DNA of 64,000 nucleotides from JAYQKL01 sp038142705 (GTDB lineage: Bacteria; Pseudomonadota; Alphaproteobacteria; RS24), in contig OZ244224.1 of assembly GCA_965217015.1 (NCBI GenBank), positions 1,302,001 to 1,366,000 of the forward strand, written 5' to 3'. This document shows positions 36,324 through 43,995 of the stretch, piece by piece. The notes under the pieces are model-generated. The model was given only the letters and a program-made list of their open reading frames with translations, did no database searches and was not told where the DNA came from. Both the position numbers and the translations under genes were made by a program. Position 1 is the first letter of the stretch. Every line of letters begins with the position of its first letter.

Positions 36324-36341
36324 ATTACACTTTTGTGACAG
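36324..36341 (-). promoter_or_regulatory. Pho-box-like PhoB operator of pstS
   Basis: On the minus strand CTGTCAC-AAAA-GTGTAAT has two 7-base direct repeats separated by 4 bases, the Pho-box layout. The first half fits CTGTCAT at 6 of 7 positions and the second at 5 of 7. It lies 72 bp before the pstS start codon, a usual distance. Confidence 0.6.
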
Positions 36342-36452
36342 CGTCATAAAAAACCCCATCTTTTTCTGAGATTATCCACATTTATTAGAAATCCGCAGAA
36401 ATGCGCCACAAAACATCATAAAATCGCAATGGGACTGCCCAATAAGCCCGCT

Positions 36453-37520
36453 TTAGCTGCTCAGGCGGTGTGGCAGAGAAATGGTAAAGCGGGTTTCGCC
36501 ATTCATGACGCTTTTGATTCGGAGCTGGCCGCGATGGCGCTGCACAATATGCTTCACAATTGCTAGCCCCAGACCTGTGCCACCAGTCTGGCGCGCACGG
36601 TCCTTATCGACACGGAAAAACCGTTCCGTCAAACGCGGAATATGTATCGGGTCAATGCCGTCCCCCTGATTGATGACGCTCATTTCGATTTTATCGTCAG
36701 CCAACGCCCAATCCATCTGAATTGGGGTATTTGCGTGTCCATATTTTATCGCATTATCGAGCAGATTCACCAACATGGCGCGCAAATCATCATAAGCGCC
36801 ACAGCCGATAAGCTCTGTCGTATCCGCTTGCCCCGCCGCCGCACGAAGCACGATCTGCATGCCATTTTCTTCAGCTTTTGGGGCCACACTCGTGCAAGCA
36901 TCTTGCATCAGCTCCAAAAAATCTATCTCGCCCTCCGGCAATATATGGCTATCGGCCACTTGTTGCGACAAAGACAGCAAATCATTTATCAGCCGGCTCA
37001 TGCGCGCAGCTTCCGCGCTCATAATCCCCAAAAAATGCGCCTGCATATCCTGGTCGGGCGCGTCATCATTGGCCCCATCGCGCAAGGTTTCGATAAAACC
37101 GATAAGATTGGTCAAAGGCGAGCGTAATTCATGGCTCACATTGGCTACAAAATCCGAGCGCATATCTTCCAGCAATTGCGCCGGTGTTTTGTCTTTAACC
37201 GTGACCAGTGTTTTTTTGCGTTTCAGACAAAAAGGCGAGAGATGCACATCATATTCGCGCTGGAGCGGACCTGAAATTTTATGCGTCAGCGCAAAAGATT
37301 TATTTTCCTGCGGCACCCGCGCCAGATACGGCAAAAAATCAGGGTGGCGGACAAAGTTTTGCAACCGCCGCCCGACAATCCGTGCGCCCAAATAAGATTG
37401 CGCGGCGGGATTGGCAAATTCCACCACGCCAATCTCATCAAGCACAATTAACCCGTCCTGGCTCTGCGCGCCGAGCAGGTCTAAAATATTTGTTTCATTG
37501 GCCGTTAACATATCCAACAC
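36453..37520 (-). CDS. phoR: Phosphate regulon sensor kinase PhoR, lacking membrane helices
   Basis: 355 residues. A PAS-like domain (residues about 12-110, QDGLIVLDEIGVVEFANPAAQ) is followed by HisKA with NVSHELRSPLTNLIGF and HATPase_c with LLDNAIKYG and GGTGLGLAIVKHI. It phosphorylates PhoB. Alphaproteobacterial PhoR usually has N-terminal membrane segments; none is present here, and the tRNA-His gene 87 bp upstream leaves no room for a longer start. It is separated from pstS by about 200 bp containing the Pho box. Confidence 0.92.
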   Translation of the reverse strand: MLDMLTANETNILDLLGAQSQDGLIVLDEIGVVEFANPAAQSYLGARIVGRRLQNFVRHPDFLPYLARVPQENKSFALTHKISGPLQREYDVHLSPFCLKRKKTLVTVKDKTPAQLLEDMRSDFVANVSHELRSPLTNLIGFIETLRDGANDDAPDQDMQAHFLGIMSAEAARMSRLINDLLSLSQQVADSHILPEGEIDFLELMQDACTSVAPKAEENGMQIVLRAAAGQADTTELIGCGAYDDLRAMLVNLLDNAIKYGHANTPIQMDWALADDKIEMSVINQGDGIDPIHIPRLTERFFRVDKDRARQTGGTGLGLAIVKHIVQRHRGQLRIKSVMNGETRFTISLPHRLSS

Positions 37521-37607
37521 TTACCGAGCAATCACAGCTGACGCAAGACTGTTTGGTAAAAGGGGCAGAAAAAGCCTGATTTATGAGGTTTTTTATGGGA
37601 AGAAAAA

Positions 37608-37684
37608 TGGTACAGCCACCCTGATTTGAACAGGGGACCTCCTGATCCACAATCAGGCGCTCTAACCTACTGAGCTATGGCTGC
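37608..37684 (-). tRNA. tRNA-His (GTG anticodon), divergent alphaproteobacterial type
   Basis: The minus strand folds as GCAGCCA acceptor, CCTGA-TTGTGGA-TCAGG anticodon arm with GTG, a CCCTG-TTCAAAT-CAGGG T-arm and TGGCTGT-A-CCA. The base at position -1 is T, not G, the discriminator is A73, and pair 1-72 is G-U. These are the features reported for the alphaproteobacterial subgroup (for example Caulobacter) whose HisRS does not need G-1. Confidence 0.95.
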
Positions 37685-37947
37685 ACAATGCATTACTTGC
37701 GCTGCAAAATAGTCCGAAGCGCAACAGGTTTCAAGCTTTTTCCTCGCTTTTACGCGTTTTGATGAAAACACATAAGCGCGCCCCTCATAGAACCAAAACA
37801 CCGATGCGGCGTTTGTCTTTGTCTGGCCAGTTGAGAGCTTGAAAATCATGATTTATTATTTTTGTGATTTCCTATTAAACCTCAGATGATTATGCTAAAA
37901 CTGAAAATGTTTTCACATCACACGATGGATTCAAAAAAGAGGGCATT

Positions 37948-38130
37948 ATGGGGATTAACACACCATCTGATTTAGAAGCTGAGTTGAGTATTGGGCCGAC
38001 GGATCAGGGCATGGTTCGAATATTTATTGCCACAGAAAAATTTGAACTCCCAATGGATTTCGCACCTGAAGAGGCGGAAGAAATTGGGCGCGAATTATTG
38101 GCTGCCGCTGCGATGGTTAGAAAAAGCTAA
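37948..38130 (+). CDS. Small conserved alphaproteobacterial protein (probably DUF6324)
   Basis: 60 residues: MGINTPSDLEAELSIGPTD..., MVRIFIATEKFELPMDF, PEEAEEIGRELLAAAAMVRK. It has an acidic N-terminal half, a beta hairpin and a C-terminal helix, with no signal or membrane segment. It resembles the small family I know as DUF6324, of unknown function. A GAGGG ribosome-binding site precedes the ATG. It ends 24 bp before the FbpB-type permease; a functional link is not evident. About 260 bp between tRNA-His and this gene hold no other feature. Confidence 0.7.
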   Translation: MGINTPSDLEAELSIGPTDQGMVRIFIATEKFELPMDFAPEEAEEIGRELLAAAAMVRKS

Positions 38131-38154
38131 CGGCTCCTGGGCCTTAGACACATA

Positions 38155-39795
38155 ATGATGCGGGATAAATACACGATTATTGTTTTTGGCGGTGTGCTGG
38201 TCTTGCTGGCACCTGTTCTCGCTTTACTGGTTTTGGCGATTGGCGGTGTAACGGGCTTTGCCGAAACCCAAACATATGGCGGCGAAAGCCTGACCGATAT
38301 TTGGTCGCATTTGCTGGCCACCACCCTGCCACGACAATTTTTCACCACCTTAGCGCTGATGCTGGGGGTTGGATTATTTACCAGCTTTTTTGGGGTCGGT
38401 GCCGCGTGGTTTATGACTTTTTATGCGCTCCCCAAACATCGGTGGTTTGAGTGGTTAATGCTGCTGCCACTGGCCTTACCGACTTATCTCTCGGCTTATG
38501 TTTATGTTGAAATCACCGATACGAGCGGGCCTTTTGCACGGCTTTGGCAGGCTTTGCCCTTTGATGGGCCAAATATGAACCATCTGTTAGGGGCAGTGTT
38601 TTGCATGGGGCTGGTGCTGACCCCTTATGTGTATGTTTCTGCGCGGGCCAGTTTTATGAAACAATCCGCCCAACTTATTGACGCAGCCCGGCTTTTGGGC
38701 GCAGGCCCCCTCACCTGTTTTTGGCGCATTGGCTTGCCGCTTTGCCGGCCAGCGATTTTTGTTGGTGTGGCTTTGGCGTTGATGGAATGCCTGAATGATA
38801 TTGGCGCGGTAGAATATTTGGGCGTCGAAACCCTGACAATTGGTGTTTATGATACATGGCTGGCACGCGGCCAGCTTGGCACCGCCATTCAACTGGCATT
38901 GGTCTTATTGTGCCTGATGGGGTTTTTAATCTTGGTTGAAAAAATGAACCGCGCCAAAGATGCCCAGCGCAATGCGATGAGCCGCGCATCAAAAGCCGCT
39001 TTCGCATTCACCAGACGAACAAAGTTTTTAGCACTCACCATTTGTGGTGTCCCGGTTATATTTGGTTTTATTCTGCCCGTGCTGACTTTGCTTATCTTGG
39101 GCGGCGACAATTTATTTCAGGTGCAAAGCTATTTGCCAGCCATGCAAAACAGCTTTTTGCTCGCGGGGCTGGCCGCCATTGTCACATTGATTATTGGTTT
39201 GTTTCTGGCCATTCGCCAGCGTTTACGCCCTGCCAAAACCAGCCGTCATGTTTTTCAAGCCGCCGCCACTGGCTATGCCGTGCCAGGCACGGTTTTAGGG
39301 TTGGGCGTGTTGGTCTTTTTCAGCATGGTAGATACCAGCCTCGCGCCACTGAATGGTTTTTTCAACACACAATTCTTCTTAACCGGCTCTCTCATCGGGT
39401 TAATTTTTGCCTATACGGTGCGGTTTTTATCCATCAGCTTTGGGTCGATGGAAGCGGGCCTCGCGCAAATTTCGCCAAAAATTGATATGGCCGCCAGTTC
39501 GCTTGGCAATGCTGGCTGGCAACGGGTCAGGCAGATTTATATTCCGCTTTTACGACCAAGCCTGCTCGCAGCTTTTATTTTGGTGTTTGTTGACACGCTT
39601 AAAGAGCTACCAGCAACTTTGATTTTACGGCCATTTGATTTTGAGACTTTGGCAACTCAAGTTTATAGCAAGGCCAGTCTTGGGTTGATTGAAGAGGCCG
39701 CGCTTCCCGCACTAATGATTGTCGCCAGTGGCATTTTGCCCGTGATTTTTGCCAGCAAATTAATGAGCGCGCCCGCCTCTGGACAAAATCAATAA
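38155..39795 (+). CDS. Iron(III)-type ABC transporter permease, FbpB family
   Basis: 546 residues with two fused six-helix permease modules. EAA-type loops are DAARLLGAGPLTCFWRIGLPLCRPA and MAASSLGNAGWQRVRQIYIPLLRPS. Other conserved parts are LPLALPTYLSAYVYVE and KELPATLILRPFDFETLATQVY, characteristic of FbpB/SfuB Fe3+ permeases. The usual binding protein and ATPase genes are absent here, so the partners must be elsewhere. The start is the first of two adjacent ATGs. Confidence 0.9.
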   Translation: MMRDKYTIIVFGGVLVLLAPVLALLVLAIGGVTGFAETQTYGGESLTDIWSHLLATTLPRQFFTTLALMLGVGLFTSFFGVGAAWFMTFYALPKHRWFEWLMLLPLALPTYLSAYVYVEITDTSGPFARLWQALPFDGPNMNHLLGAVFCMGLVLTPYVYVSARASFMKQSAQLIDAARLLGAGPLTCFWRIGLPLCRPAIFVGVALALMECLNDIGAVEYLGVETLTIGVYDTWLARGQLGTAIQLALVLLCLMGFLILVEKMNRAKDAQRNAMSRASKAAFAFTRRTKFLALTICGVPVIFGFILPVLTLLILGGDNLFQVQSYLPAMQNSFLLAGLAAIVTLIIGLFLAIRQRLRPAKTSRHVFQAAATGYAVPGTVLGLGVLVFFSMVDTSLAPLNGFFNTQFFLTGSLIGLIFAYTVRFLSISFGSMEAGLAQISPKIDMAASSLGNAGWQRVRQIYIPLLRPSLLAAFILVFVDTLKELPATLILRPFDFETLATQVYSKASLGLIEEAALPALMIVASGILPVIFASKLMSAPASGQNQ

Positions 39796-40182
39796 CCTTA
39801 AACCATAGGTTGTATATCAAAAAGAGAAACGCATTTTTCTCAAGCTCTTACGCCCTAAACTGTGTCTTTCTTGTCTGTGGAAAATGTTGCACTTATCCAA
39901 CAACCCATTGATAATGAACGGGTTTTTTACAATCTTTCCTTTTCATGATTCTGGCAGGTGTTAACTTATGCCTATCACTTGTAGTTGTGTCTCCCAGTAT
40001 GTAGCGGCGGTGTTGTTGCGTTTGGTTTGTCACTGCCGCGCACCTTAAGTGGTCCGATCAACCCTTCGTCCCTCCATGATCGGCGAGTGGCTCCAGAGCA
40101 TCTGGGCCACTCGGAGGGGGGAAAGATACTTCCCTGCGTCCAAACGATTTGCTATTTCCGCCCAGTGACCCAAATTAGTCAT
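39796..40182 (+). ncRNA. Structured noncoding stretch before DUF2256 (candidate sRNA or leader)
   Basis: A gene-free 387-bp region. From about 39997 it can form GCGGCGGTG/CACTGCCGC (9 bp), CCGATCA/TGATCGG, and a strong hairpin CGAGTGGC-T-CCAGA-GCA-TCTGG-GCCACTCG near 40083-40113, then GGGAA/TTCCC. Such consecutive GC-rich helices in otherwise AT-rich intergenic DNA suggest a functional RNA: an independent sRNA (6S-like length) or a cis leader of the next gene. A weak T-tailed hairpin (39902-39928) may end the permease transcript. I could not match it to a known family. Confidence 0.4.
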
Positions 40183-40341
40183 ATGAAAATGCGGAAAAAA
40201 TCTGAATTGCCTGAAAAAACCTGTCCGGTCTGTCAGCGCCCTTTTAGCTGGCGTAAAAAATGGCGCCGCGATTGGGAGCAAGTCATTTATTGCTCGCAAC
40301 GTTGCCGCATGCAAGGCCTCAAAAAAGAAACATCTCTTTAG
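40183..40341 (+). CDS. DUF2256 small zinc-ribbon-like protein
   Basis: 52 residues from the ATG at 40183, beginning MKMRKKSELPEKTC. It has CPVCQRPFSWRKKW near residue 15 and CSQRCR near residue 40, giving a four-cysteine zinc-binding arrangement typical of DUF2256. Members often lie near cryptochrome/photolyase genes; a photolyase is at the far right of this window but not adjacent. The longer in-frame extension to 39985 crosses the structured region and is rejected. Its stop interlocks with that of the convergent SDR gene by 3 bp. Confidence 0.85.
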   Translation: MKMRKKSELPEKTCPVCQRPFSWRKKWRRDWEQVIYCSQRCRMQGLKKETSL

Positions 40342-41072
40342 GGCGTGATGGTTTGCCCGTCCCACGCCAAGCAGCTGCCCGACTGTTCAGGGGTAGCCGC
40401 ATCAAGCACTGATAATAAATAGGCCGCAGATTGCGCGGGGCTGAATAATTTATCCGCCGCCACATTGGATTGAAATGGTTTTGATAAAGCACTATCGACG
40501 GTGCCGGGGTGCAGCCCCAAAATCACCGCCTGCTGATAGCGAAAACCAGCTTCCAATGCCGCATTTTTAATCATCATATTATGCGCCGCTTTTGCCGCCC
40601 GATAGCTATACCAGCCGCCTAAGCGATTATCTGATATCGACCCGACACGCGCGGAAAGCGAGCCAAATAAAGCGCGTTTTTGCCGGTGTAATTTCGGGAT
40701 AAAATGCTTCATCACCAATGCGGGGCCAAAACAATTCACCGCAAAAACATGGTTCATTGCCGCCATATCCAAATGCCGCATACTGCGCTCTGGTTGCTGG
40801 CCGGTTTCCGTATCATGTAAAAAACCAGTGGCGTTAATCACCATATCAATTGTGCCATCAAGTGAGGCTGCCGCCTGTTCAATACTGGCCTCTTGGGTTG
40901 TGTCCATCAGCCCGGTTAGGGCAATATCGCTTTGGTCAGGATTCTCGCGCCGCGCAAAACCATATACCGCCGCGCAGTTTGCATCGGCTTTTAATTGCCG
41001 CATCAGACCCGCGCCAATGCCGCCATGCGCGCCAATCACAACCGCTTTATAGCCATGTTCAAGACTTTTCAT
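40338..41072 (-). CDS. Short-chain dehydrogenase/reductase (CsgA-like)
   Basis: 244 residues. The cofactor motif is VVIGAHGGIGAGLMRQL, NATG follows near residue 90, the catalytic serine is in LFGSLSARVGSI and Tyr/Lys are in WYSYRAAKAAHNMM. The form resembles C-factor-type SDRs often found beside photolyase-related genes. The substrate is unknown. It is convergent with DUF2256. Confidence 0.85.
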   Translation of the reverse strand: MKSLEHGYKAVVIGAHGGIGAGLMRQLKADANCAAVYGFARRENPDQSDIALTGLMDTTQEASIEQAAASLDGTIDMVINATGFLHDTETGQQPERSMRHLDMAAMNHVFAVNCFGPALVMKHFIPKLHRQKRALFGSLSARVGSISDNRLGGWYSYRAAKAAHNMMIKNAALEAGFRYQQAVILGLHPGTVDSALSKPFQSNVAADKLFSPAQSAAYLLSVLDAATPEQSGSCLAWDGQTITP

Positions 41073-41201
41073 ATTGACCGACCTTCACACAATGCTAGAA
41101 ATGAATGAGTTTCACTCTAATTTAGTGTATCAAGACATAGGTCATCTCCCCCAAAAGACCAAAACCTGAAAGCCAAATAAAGCTGGCAAGCTGGAGAACT
41201 T

Positions 41202-42701
41202 ATGCGCACAGAAAATAAAAATATATCCATCGCCATTTTAGGGGCAGGCATGTCTGGTATTTGCATGGGTGTCCAGTTGCGTGCGCAGGGCTATCAGAAT
41301 TTTACGATTTTCGAAAAAGCCGATAATGTTGGCGGCACATGGCGCGAAAACACCTATCCGGGCGTGTCTTGTGATGTGCCATCGCATCTCTATTCTTATT
41401 CTTTTGCGCGCAATCCAGATTGGAGCCGCGCCTATTCTGGGGGTGCGGAAATTCAATCATATTGCGAAAAAATAGCGGCGGATTATGGCGTCACCGCGCA
41501 TTGCCATTTTGGTGTCACTGTATCCAAAGCGCAGTATAAAGATGGGCAATGGCATTTGAGCTTTGCACATGAAACAGCGCCGGATATACAAAAACAATTT
41601 GATGTGGTCGTCACCGCGATTGGCGGGTTACACACGCCCGCTTTTCCTGACATTGCTGGCCGTGAGGATTTTCAAGGCGCAGATTTTCATACCGCACAAT
41701 GGAACCATGACATTGATTTGACCGGCAAAAAAGTCGTCATTATTGGCAGCGCAGCTAGTGCCGTACAGGTCGTGCCACAAATTGCTGACCAGCTTGGCAC
41801 ACTCAAGGTTTTTCAGCGTACCCCAAATTGGATGTTCCCGCGCATCAATAATAAAATTTCAGGCTTTGCAAAAAGCCTCATGCGCGCAATACCTGCTTTG
41901 TCATGGATAAGGCGGCAATTGATTTACTGGCGGACGGAATATTTATTTCACCCCGCTTTCAAAGAAAACAGCTTCATGCAGAAATATATGCGACGGCTGG
42001 CGGTAAAATATCTCAAGGCGACGGTCAAAGATGAGGATTTACGCAAAAAACTCACGCCTGATTTCCCGCTGGGCTGCAAACGCATTTTATTTGTTGAAGG
42101 ATATTTAGAAGCCTTGCAAAAACCAAATGTGTCTTTGCATACGCAGGGCATTGAAAAAATCACAAATAATGGTGTGCAGGATAAAGATGGCACGCTGCAT
42201 GAAGCCGATGTGATTATCTACGCCACTGGATTTGAGCCGTTTAATTTTTTAGACCATTTATCCGTTACCAATGAAAGCGGGCTGAGCCTCAAACAAGCAT
42301 GGGCAGAGCGCATCAGCTCGCATCGCACAGTTGCCGTGACAGGCTTCCCGAATTTTTTCATGCTGCTTGGCCCCAATAGCGGCTTGGGCCACAGCTCTAT
42401 CATTGTGATGATTGAAGCGCAGGTGCATTATATTATGCAGTGCCTTGAGGTTATCAGCCGCAAAGGCTTGCGGCGTTTCATGCCCAAACAAAATCACCAG
42501 CAAGCCTTTAATGACCGGCTACAAGATGGGCTTAAAGGCACAGTTTGGAATGGCAATTGCGCGAGCTGGTATAAGGGCGGGCAATTTGGCGACACCCAAG
42601 AAAACCACACGATTTGGCCCTTTCCTTCTCGCGAATATGTTCAGGAAATGAGCCAGTTAGAATTGTCCGAATATGAACATGAGAGTAATAGTTCGGATTA
42701 A
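41202..42701 (+). CDS. Flavin monooxygenase, Baeyer-Villiger type (second copy)
   Basis: 499 residues. FAD motif AILGAGMSGICMGVQL, then GGTWRENTYPGVSCDVPSHLYSYSF, fingerprint FQGADFHTAQWN (F-x-G-x-x-x-H-x-x-x-W) and NADPH motif IIGSAASAVQVVP, where GSAAS replaces the usual GxGxxG. The C-terminal region has LMLLGPNSGLGHSS, typical of BVMO-like monooxygenases acting on cyclic or long-chain ketones. It is related to, but clearly different from, the enzyme at 3202-4686. The stop interlocks with the convergent MBL gene. Confidence 0.85.
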   Translation: MRTENKNISIAILGAGMSGICMGVQLRAQGYQNFTIFEKADNVGGTWRENTYPGVSCDVPSHLYSYSFARNPDWSRAYSGGAEIQSYCEKIAADYGVTAHCHFGVTVSKAQYKDGQWHLSFAHETAPDIQKQFDVVVTAIGGLHTPAFPDIAGREDFQGADFHTAQWNHDIDLTGKKVVIIGSAASAVQVVPQIADQLGTLKVFQRTPNWMFPRINNKISGFAKSLMRAIPALSWIRRQLIYWRTEYLFHPAFKENSFMQKYMRRLAVKYLKATVKDEDLRKKLTPDFPLGCKRILFVEGYLEALQKPNVSLHTQGIEKITNNGVQDKDGTLHEADVIIYATGFEPFNFLDHLSVTNESGLSLKQAWAERISSHRTVAVTGFPNFFMLLGPNSGLGHSSIIVMIEAQVHYIMQCLEVISRKGLRRFMPKQNHQQAFNDRLQDGLKGTVWNGNCASWYKGGQFGDTQENHTIWPFPSREYVQEMSQLELSEYEHESNSSD

Positions 42702-43348
42702 CCAAAATTCTCATCAGCAACAAAAGGATTGGTTTTGCGCTCATGCCCAATGGTTGATGTCGGGCCATGACCTGGCACAAATTGCACCTCATCACCCAAA
42801 GGCCATAAATGCGATTTGATAGAATTGACCAATTCCTCATGATTGCCCCGCGGAAAATCTGTGCGCCCGATTGAGCCCATAAATAACACATCGCCAACCA
42901 GCGCGATTTTATCTTCGGCCTGATAAAACACCACATGACCCGGCGTATGGCCCGGACAATGCAAGACTTGAAAAATCGCGCCCGCTACCTCAACCTCGTC
43001 ACCATGTTCAAGCCACTGGTCTGATGTAAAGCTCTCGCAAGGGGGGAAATTCATAAACTCAGCCTGTGAGGGCAATTGCTCAATCCAAAACAAATCCTCT
43101 TTATGCGGCCCAATAATCGGAACATTGAGTTCCTTAGCAAGCGCCGCAACCCCACCAACATGGTCAAGGTGGCCATGCGTACATAGGATTTTTTCAATCT
43201 CAATCCCTTCTTCAGCAATTAAGGATTTGAGATGTTCTAAATCACCACCCGGGTCCACCACGCCGCCTTTTTTGGTATCTGGATTCCAAAAAACCGTGCA
43301 GTTTTGCTGATAAGGCGTGACCGGAATAATCCGATATGAAAGAGGCAT
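42698..43348 (-). CDS. MBL-fold hydrolase, glyoxalase II-like
   Basis: 216 residues. The metallo-beta-lactamase metal motif is CTHGHLDHVGG, with later histidine ligands in LHCPGHTPGHVVF and VPGHGPTST, and Asp in LVGDVLFMGSIGRTDF. The GRTDFPRG sequence is typical of the small YcbL-type glyoxalase II-like proteins, which hydrolyse thioesters such as S-lactoylglutathione. It lies beside glutathione peroxidase on the same strand, 58 bp apart, consistent with thiol metabolism. Confidence 0.88.
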   Translation of the reverse strand: MPLSYRIIPVTPYQQNCTVFWNPDTKKGGVVDPGGDLEHLKSLIAEEGIEIEKILCTHGHLDHVGGVAALAKELNVPIIGPHKEDLFWIEQLPSQAEFMNFPPCESFTSDQWLEHGDEVEVAGAIFQVLHCPGHTPGHVVFYQAEDKIALVGDVLFMGSIGRTDFPRGNHEELVNSIKSHLWPLGDEVQFVPGHGPTSTIGHERKTNPFVADENFG

Positions 43349-43371
43349 CGTGAAACTCCAACTCGTTACTG

Positions 43372-43420
43372 GCTGACTAATTATTAGCTGACTAATTATT
43401 AGCTGACTAATTATTAGCTG
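43372..43420. repeat. 15-bp tandem repeat covering the end of the glutathione peroxidase gene
   Basis: GCTGACTAATTATTA repeats at 43372, 43387 and 43402, with a partial copy at 43417. Because the period is a multiple of three, every unit places the same TAG stop in the peroxidase frame, so extra copies leave the protein end (…SANN) unchanged. Confidence 0.9.
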
Positions 43421-43994
43421 ATAAGGCCGTTTCGACAGCCTGAATCATTTTTGTTGAAAGCGGCTTCGTACCTGAAGAAAAAGAAGCTACCAAATCCCCT
43501 TTGGAATTTATCAAATATTTATGAAAATTCCAGCGCGGGCCGCCTTTTTGTTGCTTCGCCCATACATAAAACGGGTGTGCTTGCTTGCCGCGCACATGGA
43601 CTTTTGAAGTCATCGGGAAATCAATATTAAAATTCACTTCACAGAATTCTTTAATTTCAGCCTCTGAGCCAGGCTCTTGGCCTAAAAAGTCATTAGACGG
43701 CACGCCCAAAACGATAAAACCACGCGCCTGATAGGTTTCGTATAAATTCTGTAAATCGCCATATTGATTGGTATAGCCGCAACGCGAGGCTGTGTTCACG
43801 ACCAAAATGGTTTGCCCCGCATAGTCAGACAAAGATAATGGCGCGCCATCAATCGACAAAAACTCAAACTGATGCGCCGTGATACGGCTTTGTGCCAACT
43901 CTGCCTGAGCGGGAGCAATTGGCATTAAGGGTAAGAGCGCAAAACCTAAGGCCATCACCCAGACCCCAAATAAAAATCGCGATAAGTGCATCAT
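43407..43994 (-). CDS. Glutathione peroxidase, exported cysteine type
   Basis: 195 residues with an N-terminal signal sequence (FLFGVWVMALGFALLPLM...AQA). The peroxidatic motif NTASRCGYTNQY puts cysteine at residue 72; GVPSNDFLGQEPGS contains the conserved Gln and RWNFHKYLI the Trp-Asn-Phe. It reduces peroxides, probably in the periplasm and with thioredoxin or glutathione. The upstream oxidoreductase gene ends 1 bp from its start, so they are one operon. Confidence 0.92.
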   Translation of the reverse strand: MMHLSRFLFGVWVMALGFALLPLMPIAPAQAELAQSRITAHQFEFLSIDGAPLSLSDYAGQTILVVNTASRCGYTNQYGDLQNLYETYQARGFIVLGVPSNDFLGQEPGSEAEIKEFCEVNFNIDFPMTSKVHVRGKQAHPFYVWAKQQKGGPRWNFHKYLINSKGDLVASFSSGTKPLSTKMIQAVETALSANN

Positions 43995-43995
43995 G

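Noticed and set aside
39985..40182. N-terminal extension of DUF2256 to a frame start at 39985
   Set aside because: The extension is the structured noncoding stretch; family members start near the ATG at 40183.
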